NCBI GenBank assembly: GCA_963576725.1
Contig: OY755246.1
Span: 75,137,467 to 75,201,466 of the forward strand
Source of the DNA: Azorinus chamasolen
Lineage: Eukaryota > Mollusca > Bivalvia > Cardiida > Solecurtidae
Length of the DNA stretch: 64,000 bases
Direction of reading: 5' to 3'
Shown: piece by piece, positions 1 to 12,700 of the stretch
How the letters are laid out: each line of letters starts with the position of its first letter
Numbering within the stretch: the stretch's first letter is position 1
Notes under the pieces: generated by a model
Told to the model about the DNA's origin: nothing
Databases searched by the model: none
The model's input: the letters and a program-made list of their open reading frames with translations, nothing else
Position numbers and translations under genes: made by a program

Positions 1-160
1 CCAGTGGTTTAGGAGAAGAAGTCATTTGAAATAAAAGTGAACGGACAGACGGACGGACAGACGGACAGACGGACAGACGGACAGACGGACAGACGGACGA
101 CGGACGACAGGCGGTCACAATAGCTCACCTTGAGCCTTTGGCTCAGGTGAGCTAAATATC
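1..160 (+). repeat. 3' tail of a P element (Helentron/pearl-like)
   Basis: A GACG/GACA microsatellite at about 43-110 is followed by a short terminal hairpin at about 124-155, with arms AGCTCACCTTGAGCC and GGCTCAGGTGAGCT. The same tail closes the fuller copies that end at 1611, 2556 and 5943. The body of this copy lies left of the window. Confidence 0.75.
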
Positions 161-226
161 AGTTGTCTACCCAGAAGTGAGGCAACCCAGTTGTTATCAA
201 AAGTGCAAAGGGAGACCTAGCACAGT

Positions 227-286
227 TTGGATTCTGATCTGACGCATATGTACTTCAAATTACATATGTGTCAGATCAGAATCCAA
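227..286. repeat. Short hairpin repeat
   Basis: A near-perfect inverted repeat: GGATTCTGATCTGACGCATA and its complement flank a short loop. It resembles the hairpin MITEs elsewhere in the window but has different arms. No coding content is seen. Confidence 0.6.
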
Positions 287-344
287 TATTGTACTTCATA
301 ATTGTTTTGTACAAGAGAGTTAATTGTAAGATTGACATGTATTA

Positions 345-1611
345 AACAAGAGGGCCAAGATGGCCCTAAATCGCTCACCTGGTTACTATAGACATATGCA
401 TACACTGTATTTCTATGTAAAAATAAGTAAGCTTCAGATTGGGGCCAATATGAAACCAAGGGCCATAATTTTAGGCCCTGAGTTTCTAAATAAAGGAACA
501 TTAGATGATACTTCATATAAGTTTCAAAGTTCCTGCCCTTACAATTTCACAGGAGATTTTAAAGATTTTCCTATGAAAAACTGATAAGCAAGGGGCGGGG
601 CCGTTTTGGTCCAGGGGTCATAATTTGAACAATCTCGGTAGAAAACCATTAGATGATAATAAATACTAAATTTCAAAGGTCTTGGCCTACAGTTTCAGAG
701 AAGAAGATTTTTAAAGATTTTCCTATGAAAAATTAATAAGCCCTGGGGCGGGGCCATTTTTGGCTCTGGGGTCATAATTTGAACAATCTTTGTAGAGGAC
801 CATTAGATGATGCTACATACTAAATATCAAAGGTCTAGGCCTTACGGTTTCAGAGAAGAAGATTTTTAAAGATTTTCTTATGATAAACTGATAAGCCCTG
901 GGGCGGGGCCATTTTTGGTCCGGGGGTCATAATTTGAACAATCTTTGTAGAGGACCATTAGATGATGCTACATACCAAATATCAAAGGTCTAGGCCATAT
1001 GGTTTTAGAGAAGAAGATTTTTAAAGATTTTCCTATGAAAAACTGATAAGCCCCAGGGCGGGGCCATTTTTGGCCCTGGGGTGGTCATAATTTGAACAAT
1101 CTTTGTAGAGGACCATTAGATGATGCTACATACTAAATATCAAAGGTCTAGGCCTTACGGTTTCAGAGAAGAAGATTTTTAAAGATTTTCCTATGAAAAA
1201 CTGATAAGCCCCGGGGCGGGGCCATTTTTGGTCCGGGGGTCATAATTTGAACAATCTTTGTAGAGGACCATTAGATGATGCTACATACCAAATATCAAAG
1301 GTCTAGGACTTACGGTTTCAGAGAAGAAGATTTTTAAAGATTTTCCTAAGAAAAACTGATAAGCCCCAGGGCGGGGCCATTTTTGGTCCTGGGGACATAA
1401 TTTGAACAATCTTTGTAGAGGACCATTAGATGATTCTACATACCAAATATCAAAGCTCTAGGCTTTGTGGTTTCAGAGAAGAAGATGTTTAAGTAAATTG
1501 TTGACGACGCACGACGCACATACGCACGACGCACATACGCACGACGCACGACGACGGACACTGCCCCCTCACAATACCTCACCTGGCACTTTGTGCCAGG
1601 TGAGCTAAAAA
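345..1611 (+). mobile_element. P element, long copy
   Basis: The head AACAAGAGGGCC..GGCCCT..GCTCACCT is followed by about six tandem copies of a unit of roughly 155 bp, marked by GGGGCGGGGCCATTTTTGG, GTAGAGGACCATTAGATGAT and TTTCAGAGAAGAAGATTTTT. Next come a GACGACGCAC microsatellite at about 1502-1560 and a terminal hairpin ending GGTGAGCTAAAA. GCTCACCT of the head is the complement of AGGTGAGC in the tail, so the element has subterminal inverted repeats. A head, core repeats, a microsatellite and a 3' hairpin are the layout described for Helentron-associated and molluscan pearl elements; that class assignment is inference. It probably lies in an intron of TMEM30A. Confidence 0.8.
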
Positions 1612-1989
1612 CAATGTGAACAATCTTAGACAAGCAGACAACAATTCTGAAACAACTATAATACTGATAAAGAATGCTACAGCATAGAATACTTGACTTG
1701 TATTCAGCTAAACTTCACAAAAGATATACTGATAAGACTCTATATTGATATCTGAGAGCTTAATGCAGGACATAGATATGCAAAGAGCATTTTGAGAATT
1801 ATCCACTTAGTTTTCTCCATCTAAAATGAGTGTTTGTTATTTATTTGGCTAAACACAATTTCTACTCTACTGATTAGACTAAGGGTAAAACCACTGGAAC
1901 TGGCTATACTAGGTCAGTCTCAGTGGACTGGGCTGTAGGAGAAACCTTTAGTCGCAGTTTCTGAAGTGAAAAAGCCTATTTTAAAGTAT

Positions 1990-2556
1990 AACCCAATGGG
2001 CAGGACCAATTTTAACCTCAGAACTATGATATTAACAAAATTCTTAAAGGTAAACTAAGTAAATCCTTACACCAAATATCTAAGCTCTGGGACATGTAGT
2101 TTTTGCCAAGAAGATACTAGTGTTTAAACAGCAGTCAGCTACGGAAAACTTGCCACCCCTAGGGCGGGGACAATTTTGACCCAAGGGACATGATTTACAT
2201 AACTTTTGTAGAGGACCTATAGATGATGCTATGTGCCAAATATCAAAGCTGAGAACATTCCAGTTTCAGAGAAGAAGACTTTCAAAGTTTCACTATATGT
2301 TTCTATTGAAAACTTGACACCCCTAGGGTGGGGCCAATTTTGACTCAAGGGACATAATTTATATAACTTTTGTAAAGGACCTATAGGTGAAGCTATGTGC
2401 CAAAGATGAAAGCTGAGCACCCTATAGATTCAGAGGAGAAGATTTTTAAAGGTTCAAATTGTTGACGACGGACGACGAACGACGGACGACGACTGACGAC
2501 GGACATCAGGTGATCACAAAAGCTCACCCTGAGCACTTTGTGCTCTGGTGAGCTAA
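1990..2556 (+). mobile_element. P element, diverged copy
   Basis: It has three degenerate core units (CCTAGGGCGGGGACAATTTT, GTAGAGGACCTATAGATGAT, TTCAGAGAAGAAGACTTTC), a GACGACGGAC microsatellite at 2462-2510 and a terminal hairpin with arms GCTCACCCTGAGCAC and GTGCTCTGGTGAGC. The head is not recognisable. It is an older copy than the one at 345-1611. Confidence 0.7.
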
Positions 2557-2564
2557 AAATTATG

Positions 2565-3165
2565 GCATTTTGGATAAATCAAGGGCATGTTGCTCTAGAC
2601 ATAGTGATCTGATTCAACCCAAAAACTATAGGCATCTTCCTCTAATGATACTAAGCATATGCCCTTAACATGAAACCAATATGTGAAATACTTTTTGAGT
2701 TATTGCATCACATCAAAAGTGTTGACAAATGTTGATGGAATTTATGATGAATCAAGAGAAGGGCAGATAACTTTAGACATAGTAATCTGATTCAACTAAA
2801 AAACTATAGGTGTCTTACTCTGATGATACTAAGCATATGCCCTTAATATTAAAGCAATATATGAAGTACTGTTTGAGTTATTGCGTCACATTAAAAGTGT
2901 TGACAAAAGTGGATTGCATTTTTGATGAATCAAGGGCAGATAACTCTAGACATAATGATTGGATTTTACCCAAAAACTAAAGGAATCTTCCTCTGATGAT
3001 TCTAAGCATATGCCCTTAACATGAAACCAATATGTGAAGTACTGCTTGAGTTATTGCGTCACATCAAAATTGTTGATGGATGGATGGATGGACAGACAGA
3101 CGGATGGACAGACAGAAAGAAAATGTGATTCCTATAGGGCTCCTGCATTTTCAATGCAGGGCCCT
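2565..3165 (+). repeat. Tandem-repeat element, second family
   Basis: Three head-to-tail units of about 175 bp begin near 2576, 2750 and 2927. Each carries AATCAAGGGCA, a TCTAGACATA-type motif, CTAAGCATATGCCCTTAA and GAGTTATTGCRTCACATC. The array ends in a GATG/GACA microsatellite (about 3075-3118) and the hairpin GGGCTCCTGCATTTTCAATGCAGGGCCC. The architecture matches the P elements, but the core repeat is unrelated. Confidence 0.7.
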
Positions 3166-3291
3166 AATTACAAATATTCAACTACTTAATAGTAACATAA
3201 ATCTGGACTAACGATCAAGAGCAATATATTGTACATTGATTTCATTCTACCATATTGATAGCTATTAAAGTATGGAGATGATAACTGTTTA

Positions 3292-3385
3292 ACCCTTTAC
3301 CTTACAGACACCTTAACAAACAGAGTAGACCCAGATCAGACGGCTCCTGTAGGAACTGTATGATCAGGGTGTGTTCTGTTTGTTT
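3292..3385. mobile_element. A-MITE fragment with hairpin
   Basis: A TTAACCCTTTAC terminus at 3292 is followed by the family hairpin at 3316-3384 (left arm AACAAACAGAGTAGACCC, right arm ending GTTCTGTTTGTTT). The right-hand TTAA end is not recognised. It lies close to TMEM30A exon 4. Confidence 0.6.
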
Positions 3386-3579
3386 AGGAAATGACATAGG
3401 TCCGAATTAAACAGTTTCTACCACAGTCAGGAAATCATGTGTTCATACACCAGTATAGAAATTCTGATAATAAATATTCATAGTTACATGACGTATATCA
3501 ATTCTTGCAGGAGTATTGATGAAGTAAAGCGTTATATTGATTTACTGACCCCATGTATACTTATAGTGTTATACTGTAC

Positions 3580-3790
3580 CATTAAACAAGCTATTAGCTA
3601 TGGCTCCACACGGGGCTATGCCCAGAGAGACAGAGGTGTTCACTTTTCGTGTCTTGTATGGTTCACAGTCGTTCAGAAGGTCACCAGAGTCTACATCATT
3701 GCCATGTAACTGGCTGTCATCACGGGATCTGACATAACGCCGATGGTTCTGATAGAAGTTGCTAAGTCCGTAGTACATGTAGACAGTGCC
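3580..3790 (-). CDS. TMEM30A: TMEM30A coding exon 4
   Basis: The acceptor is TTTATCACAG at 3800-3791. The exon opens in phase 0 as G-T-V-Y-M-Y-Y-G-L and runs through [22 protein letters not shown] and [13 protein letters not shown]. The donor GTACAG follows base 3580, leaving one coding base over. It encodes the conserved ectodomain core, including cysteines typical of CDC50 proteins and one N-T-S sequon. It is 211 nt long. The next exon lies outside the window. Confidence 0.93.
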
Positions 3791-6700
3791 CTGTGATAAA
3801 TATTAACTTGTCTATTCAACATTCAGTGTGTTGTATTAAAACTCCTATAACAAACAATTATAAAGATTAAAGGAAAGCTGTTATAACCATGTTAGAGTGT
3901 ATTTATTACATTTCTCCATTTATCTAAACCCTTCACTGCTAAATTGGTCCATCACTGCTTAACTGTAGAATCCTTTCAGTATTAAGTAGGGGGGGTGGTA
4001 ACAGTTATTTGAATAATGAATCTTCGAATTTCGAATATTGAAAAAACAAAGCTTAGCTTTGGGGGCATAAAAAAAACAAAAAAAACCAAGATGTGTTTGT
4101 GAAACACTATGCCCCCAATATGACCTTTGACCTTTAGTCACCCCTAAACATGTTCGCCTCCATAAGTTGCACATGCATGCCAAGTTTTAAGTACAGTGGA
4201 ACTTCGATATCTCGAACTCGGATAACTCGAACTTCAGGATAACTCGAACCACAAGTTCGGTCCGTCCAACATTTACAATAAAGAATTGTTCTAAAATGTA
4301 TCTCTAGACTTATCTAGAAACACATGTTACAGCTTAATGCAGGTCTAAAGTAATGCTGAAAGCTCCTACAGGGGAGGGGGGGGGGGGGATTCCCTCCCAT
4401 GTTTAACCTTTCCCTGATTTGTGTTTATTTCTAATTTTGATACCTACTGAATATTCATGGATAAAATAGTTATACAATGTAATGTAATATGGAAGGTGGA
4501 ACATTGTAGCCATTTTAGAATGTAAAGAAACAGATCTAACAAATTCCGTTGGCAATCAGAGCAGACGCTGATCAGACGGCTCCTATAGGGCATTTTGGGT
4601 CAGATATATCTTAATAAATACTATATAATACATATCTCTATCATCATCACTCAAAAGTATGCTTGGTAACCTGCACCTGGTTTAGGCGGTCTTCTGCTGT
4701 AAGCGGCCAAAGTGGCCACTTCCCTAGACTGGCTGCTTACAACTGGTTCAATTGTATATATTTAAGGTTATAAAATCTGTTTCAAAAAGGGGGAGAGGTG
4801 TTAAGGAGGGGGAGGATTTTGACTAAACTTCAGATATCACACCAATTTGAGTGAATTTGCTTTCCTTTCCTATATAGTAAATACCCCCTTCCATGAAATA
4901 TATGGGGGTATTTTAAAAACAAGAGGGCCATGAGGCCCTAAAGCGCTCACCTGAGATAACCCCAGGGGCAGGGCCATTATTGACCAAGAAGTCATCATTT
5001 GTACAATCTTGGTAGAGAACCACAAGGCAAAGCAGTATGCAATTAATTAAAGCCAAACATCAAAGGCCTTACAGTTTCAGAAGATTTTTAAAGACTTTCC
5101 TATGAAAAACTGATAAGCCCTTGGGCGGGGCCATTTTTGGTCTGGGGTCATAATTTGAACCATCATTGTAGAGGACCAAAAGATCATGCTACATACCAAA
5201 TATCAAAGGTCTAGGCCTTACAGTTTCAGAGAAGAAGACTTTTAAAGATTTTCCTATGAAAAACTGATAAGCCCTTGGGCGGGGCCATTTTTGGCGGAAT
5301 GGCCCAGGGGTCATAATTTGAACAATCTTTGTAGAGGACCATAAGATCATGCTACATCCCAAATATCAAAGGTCTAGGCCTTACAGTTTCAGAGAAGAAG
5401 ACTTTTAAAGATTTTCCTATGAAAAACTGATAAGCCCTTGGGCGGGGCCATTTTTGGCTCGGGGGTCATAAACTGAACAATCTATGTAGAGGACCACAAG
5501 ATCATGCTACATACCAAATATCAAAGGTCTAGACCATACAGTTTCAGAGAGAAGATTTTAAAAGATATTCCTAAGAAATATTGATAAGCCCTTGGGCGGG
5601 TCATTTTTTGCCCGGGGCTCATAATTTGAACAATCTTTGTAGAGGATCATAAGATCATGCTACATACACATATCAAAGGTCTAGGCCTTACAGTTTCAGA
5701 GAAGAAGATTTCTAAAGATTTTCCTATGAAAAACTGATAAGCCCTTGGACGGGGCCATTTTTGGTCCGGGGGTCATGATGTGAACAACGTTTCGTTCCCC
5801 CTAGTCACTGATGCTTCTGACAAAATTTGGTTAAAATTGGGTCAGCAGTTTCAGAGGAGATGTCGTTTGAAAATGTGGACGGACGACGGACGGATTGAGG
5901 TCACAATAGCTCATACTGAGCCTTCGGCTCAGGTGAGCTAAAAAGTTGGGTGAATCCACCCATCCCAGTCCCTAGAACAGACGCTGTGACTGACGAGTAA
6001 TGCCACATACTGATATTAGACTAATGGCAAGTCAAACATACATTTCAGCCAAACAAAGTAACAATATGGATTTATATTGGACTGCCATGTTATGTAACTG
6101 CTTGGCAGCTATTGGTTTAAATTTATATGTTGTATAATAAAATAATTCATTATTGAATTTGCCTTGTTATACTGTCTCCAAATCTTTATAACTTGGTAGT
6201 TATAAAACTAACTAAGTTAACCATGTTAATTGCAACCATGACACAGATGTACTTAAATGATAGGGAGATATACAATTACATGTACTATATACTAGTAATC
6301 AAAACCAGTATACCCTAGTAATCAAAACTAGTATCAGTTTACGCAATACCCTTTTAATCCAGTAATTGATGTTAAGGGCCATACAAGACAGATTGGTTGG
6401 ATGCAAACTGAAGGTGACAAACTGCTGGCAGTCCCCACTACATGTACTTACTGATCGAATACAATTACCCCCAATTAAAAGACTTCAATGACCAGAAAAT
6501 TGCACAAATCCAATAGTGAAATAAGACCAGTTTACTTGTGGTCTTTAGGTATGTGTCAATAAATCTTTGTTGTATGACAAACAGTCAAAATCCTGATCAT
6601 TTATATGAAGTTACATTTTGCCATGTTGTTTCAAAGGAGATTATGATATCATTTAAAGCAGTTATCGATGGACAGTTGCTGGATGAAAGGCGATCACAAA

Positions 6701-9700
6701 AGCTCACCTGAGCATTCTCAGCTGAGGTTAAAAAAGAGTTCAGAGAATACAGAACAGAAACTCAAATATTTATTCCACTGCAGAGGTATAAAAACAACTG
6801 ACATATTCTATTTACTCACGGAGAAGTCTTCATCGAGGGTTATGTTGACATTGCATGTACATGTCTGTCCAGTTTCATTGTTTGCCAAGCCATCAAGAAA
6901 TGCGGCGCATGTCTGAGCGGGATTACTTGCACTGATACAGTCTGTGTAATCATACTTGAGCTCTTTAATCTGAGGGTAGAAATCAATTTAATCCTTAATA
7001 TCATGAATATTTTATGCAAGAAATAATGACTGAATAATGACATTTAATGAAAATTAATACATGTAGATGCTTTATGAACAAGGTAGAATGACTAGAGCAG
7101 AAACTGTTGAATCAGATTGCCTAACTTGATGAACAAACAGAGCTGAGACCCTAATCAGATGGGGCTCCTGCAGGAGTCATCTTATCTGGGTGACAGGGTC
7201 TACTCTGTTTGTAAATATATAAGAAGGTGTATATAGAGAGAGTAAAGGATCAAACAACAAAAACTCTCATAATGCAAATACATACAAAAGTCAAATATGT
7301 TACTGGTTTGTGTATAAAACCTCGTTACTGGTCTGTGTATAAAACCTCATTTAAATATCCCAGTCTCAAGCTAGGCCAAATGTCTATTGCATAAACATTG
7401 CAATTAAAATGGATTTAACCCTTACAACGCTGATTTTTCAAATTGACTAATCCGAAATTCAAATAGGGCCAGCTCACAGTGAATATTTATGGAATTTTCT
7501 AAAGAAACGTTTAATATGACAAACAGTGCAGACCCTGATGAGAGGGCTCCTCTAGGAGCCCTCTCATCTTGGTCTACACTGTTTGCAAAGGACATGTGTG
7601 ACTTGTGTCCCGCACTGTAAGTGTTAAAATATCTTCATTTATATCCAATAAATGTTTTAGCATAATTATTCAGGTAAGAAATAATGGCATAACAATTTGG
7701 TGTTTTTTATAAATGCTATAGGAAGACAAATGTTTGAGCATGGCAGAACTTGTAGATTCATCTGATGATCTATATTATTCCACAAGCAGACAGAGCAGAC
7801 CCTGACTACATGGGTTCCTTAAGGAGCCCTCTAATCTGGGTCTACTCTGTTTGAACGAGGTCAAAGATGTCTGTATCAGATAATGGGTTAATACAGAGCT
7901 CCTTTAGACAAGTAGAAGTTCAGTGGCATTTTGGGAGGAGTAGGACTTGGTGGTTATGGATCTCTTTCTATGCATTTAAATTTCTCCCAAAGCTCAAAAT
8001 GAGGAAAGTGAGAAATGTATACATTGGAGACTTTTTATTCCAAACCATGCCATACTTTCAACCTCCATGTGAATTTTAATAAATCAGTGAAAGTTTTATT
8101 CATGATGAGTCAACTCCAAGCACTTACATCATTTGAGGTGACTAAGAGCACTGCTCCGAGGGGAATAAAAGCTATACCGATAGCGAAGAATGCCGGCAGA
8201 ACTGTGCCTGCAGTGAGGATAGGCTGCCAGGCTGGTAATCTCTGTTGCTTAAACTTTGTGTCTGAAAAAGAATAGAAGTTTGTTATACAAGAATTCATTA
8301 TTTCCTGAATACTCATTACCTGATTTTGTATGCTGGTCGATTAACAAGAGGACACTATATCGCTCACCTGAAAACAGTAGCACTACATGTGTAGATAGAG
8401 ATCAACTAGTCACAACCATCTCCGGAAAATGAAGATAAGAGAGTCATAGGAGCTTTAATTTTTTCAATCAATGATTATTCAGTTTGTTCAAAATATATAT
8501 GGTAGTCCTAATGAATTCCCAATATGGTCACAAGAGCTTTGAGCTCTAGTTGTTGTTCACATTTATAGTTTATTGTTTTATTGTTGGCCCGAAAGCCGAG
8601 ATATTATTGATCACTATAACGTATGAAGTAAATATTCCAAAATAGGGAATTAATATAATACATAAATACTTAAACTGCTCTGATCTAATATTTCGACCAC
8701 TAAGGGCCTTTGTCAAAAATTATCATGTCAAAATACACGTCACATTTTTGTTACATGCATTCAGCATGTAACAAAAATGTGACGTGTATTTTGACATGAT
8801 AATCTTTGACAAAGGCCCTTAGTGGTCGAAATATTAGATCAGAGCAGTTTAAGTATTTATGCACTATAACATAGATTTTAGATTTAACTGCATACAGGTA
8901 AGTCACTGTGTGTAATTTATCAGGACTTGTTCAGTCTTGCAATGCAAGCTAGATTTTACGTGATGCAGGAGAATACTGACTAGGAATATTGACTAGCTGA
9001 AGATTTATAGTTGCATTATGTTCTAGGGTTGGGGTTTTTTCAGTATGACACAAACTGTATAACGAGATCTATATAATCACATAAGCAAACAGAGCAGACC
9101 CTGATTAGATGGCTAATAAAGGATCCATTTGACATGGGTCTACTTAGTTTTCAAAGGCATCAAAAGGAGTTTCTTTAAAGTAAAGTGTTAACCCCTTCCC
9201 TGTTTTATATTTATTACAAATATTAATACCTACCGAATATTCATGGACAACACAGTTATAATGGAATATATACAGTAGAACATTGTTCCCATTTTAGAAA
9301 CTAAAGAAACATATCTATCAAAGTCCATAAGCATACAGAGTAGACCCTGATCAGACGGTTCCAAAAGTAACCGCCCGATCTAGATCTACTCTGTTTGCAA
9401 AATGTATGTGTGAAAAAGCGTTTATATGAAGGAAAGTGTTAAACATTCATATAATTTTCAATATACATGTATGGCTGATGACTGTATAATGACATCAAAG
9501 CATAATTATTATCTGTACAGTAAATGTAAAACTGTTCTTTACTTCATTTAAAACTAGACTGTAGCAGGACAGCAAAGCTCGCCTATCGTAGACCTTGTCT
9601 ACAAAGATGAAGTCCAAAACAGGTGCATGAAATGGGTACCTGTCAATTGGAAAGTGTATCAGTACAAAAAGTGTATCAGTACACATCTGAATTACTAGCA

Positions 9701-12700
9701 ATGACAAGATGGTTTCAAAAAGATTAAGTTCAATACTGGTGCAAATGTTATGGAACGGCTTTGTCCAAATGCATGTATATGACATACATGTATATAAAAG
9801 CTGTACCAAAGGAGGTGAAATTCTCATTAAAATACACAGTTCAATACTGGTGGAAATGTTATGGAATATTTTTTTCCAAATGCATATCGTCGCTGTGCTG
9901 ACAAAACCTCGTATATCCATTTTGGCCGAAAATCTTTTCTTCATGATTTCTGATTTAAATGTACAATGCCCACATCCTGTCAAAATCTCAGCCCAATCGA
10001 CCAATGAAAAGTGTCAAAACTCGCCCGTGACTAAACCTCGTATATTTATTGGTCTGAATTTTTCAATATCAAAATCTCGTACAAATTTTACTCTTCAAGC
10101 ATGCGGAGCAATGACATAAAACATATCAAAACACATGCAGATTAGGTCAGTGCATGTATTGTGGTACATAGAGCATAGGTCTGTCCTTTTCTTTGTGTGT
10201 CAAGGTACAAAGCTTCAAATGAAATGTAAATTGTCGTATATCATGATCGCCGGATAAAAAATAAACGACGAAATATCGTATAAGTGGTAAAAGCTCGTAT
10301 ATACATAAAGTGAACAAAACTTGGTACAAAACTATCGTACATTTAAAAAAATCGTCATACCAAAGGATAGAAAAAATAAAGTTTTATTAATGATAGAATA
10401 AATAAAGTTTTATCTATTAATTTGTGTCTTAATATGGCACCAGAATATAGACCTTATTTGTCACATAAAGACGAATTCATAAAACTAATCAGATTTTTGC
10501 TTCTCCTGAAAAGTAGTGATTTTCATTATACGAGGTTTTGTCAGCACAGCGACGATATATAAAAGCTGTACCGAATTTCTAATAGGTAAATTTTCTGATA
10601 TGTCACCTGTTTTTTAGATGCAAGAAAAGGAAATAGAGGTCAACTACTTCATGTTTTATTAGTGCATCTCAACACTTACCCCAAACTTTAACCTTCCTAT
10701 TTCAGCCAAAAAAGCTTAAATCTAAATCAGGTGAAACAGTGTTAAAAATTCAAAATATTTTTCTATTTTAACTGAACTATATCAATGTTAATTCTACTGA
10801 CAACCTCCATTCCAAATATCAGCTACCTGTGGCAAGTATTTCATGTTATATTAGTGCATCTTAACACTTAACCCCCAAACTTTAACCTTGAGATTTCAGC
10901 CAAAAAAAACTTACTAAAATTCAATTTTATTTTAAATTTTAACTACACTACATCAATGTCCAACACACAGGGAACCTCCATTCCAAACCTTTCATGTAGT
11001 ATTAGTGCATTTCAACACTTACCCCAAAGTTTTAACCAAAAACCAATGCCGATGATATGGAAAAATCAGGGTGAATTGAGTTAATTAATAATCGGAACAC
11101 TCAGATTTGTTCGTCTGAAATACTCTACGTGTATATTGAGTCTATAAAGATTGTTTATCTCTCATAGCAAGCGTCTGGTTGAATGAGACTTGTCAAAAAA
11201 TATGCAAACATATCAATTTAATGTTTGCATTCTGTTGATAAAATGCACATGTACGTGCATACACTATACCGTAGATTTGACATGTTGAATCCACAAAGTA
11301 TGATTTCATGGATAATCCTAGAATAGCGGTAATCCGAGCATTTTCTCAGTTCCCCACAGTCCTCAGATTATCGCCATTTTACTGTATGACCGTAATAATA
11401 TTAATGAACCGATTACAAAAAGCACATACATGTAAAACAATCAGATAGTGTGGGGTCAGATAGTGTGGGGTCGGTTCTCTAAAATTCTATTGACGAAAAG
11501 AACAGACCCTGATGAGACAGCTCCTACAGCAGCTGTCTCATCTGCCAGGGTCTTCCATGTTTGTAAAGCGATAAAGTGCGCTTATGTGGAGTAAGGGGTT
11601 TATTAAAACTGTTCATCTCTGACACACTCCTTCCCTTTCCAAATTTGGGAGAACATCACCATGGAGTAAGTTTGTCAAAACCTTTGCCTTTCATTTACTT
11701 TTACGAATTGTTGTTGTTTTGGCTTGGGTAAATTACTTGTTTGTTAGCCATATTCTCAGGGATTATACCAACCTTTACAAGGGGATAACTACTTGGATAT
11801 TATTGGCACCCAATGATTACTATTGAGAGGTTATTTTAGACAGGCTAACAATGACCAATTCAATTTCAGAAATGAGTAAACGCCCATGAAAACTGTGCAA
11901 ATTGACATATGGGTGTACATGTATGCTAGCAGCCTACAATGAGGTTACAGCTCACACACTAAACAATAAGGTAGCTGCTAAAAATGAGAAGTTGCATCAC
12001 TGTGTGCACATTTTATTTTATGTGTCAGCTAGTATTGTAATCGTTCAATTAGATCATTAATTAGTGTATGCCTGTATGGTGTGTAGCAATGCAAGTTCAG
12101 ATCAATTATACAGTGGCATTGGTACCTTGTGAACAGTAGTTGGAAAATCAATGTCATTTTCACTCATTTACTAAGTTGCCATCTGATATTACAATGTGTT
12201 CTATTGCTTTATCATATTCTCGTACTTGAGTCATTTGTCTTTAGGCCACAAAGCTTTTAACCAGTGAGACTGTGCCACCATATACATTTACAGCTTTGAT
12301 GCAGATGAGACCAGGAGTAACTCGGTGTCTAATCCATATCTATGCTATTTGGCTCTCAACAATATGCTGATTTTTGTCTTTGTTAAGCAATTTATCATTC
12401 AAAACATATTTTCATTACACACATTGTCATACTGTGTTCCATTTCTTTTTAAAAAACTAAACAGGTGACGATTTTAGGTTCACTTGACGACATTAGAGTC
12501 CGCTCCGTGACGACCTTAGGGTTGGATGACCCTAAAGTCGTCAGGTGTTCAGTTGGCTTATTTACAGACATGTTATGACCTTATCAGCATCAGCAATTGC
12601 GTACAACTGGTTTCCTGAATGACAAAAATGTTTGATTTAAGTGCCGGCAGCACGCGGGGTGGCTCACATTGGTGTAATCTAAATGGTGATATGGGGTGGG

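Noticed and set aside
9495..10119. 169- and 136-codon frames on opposite strands
   Set aside because: They span the boundary of the TA-flanked transposon and its host repeat, have no domain similarity, and overlap each other antisense.
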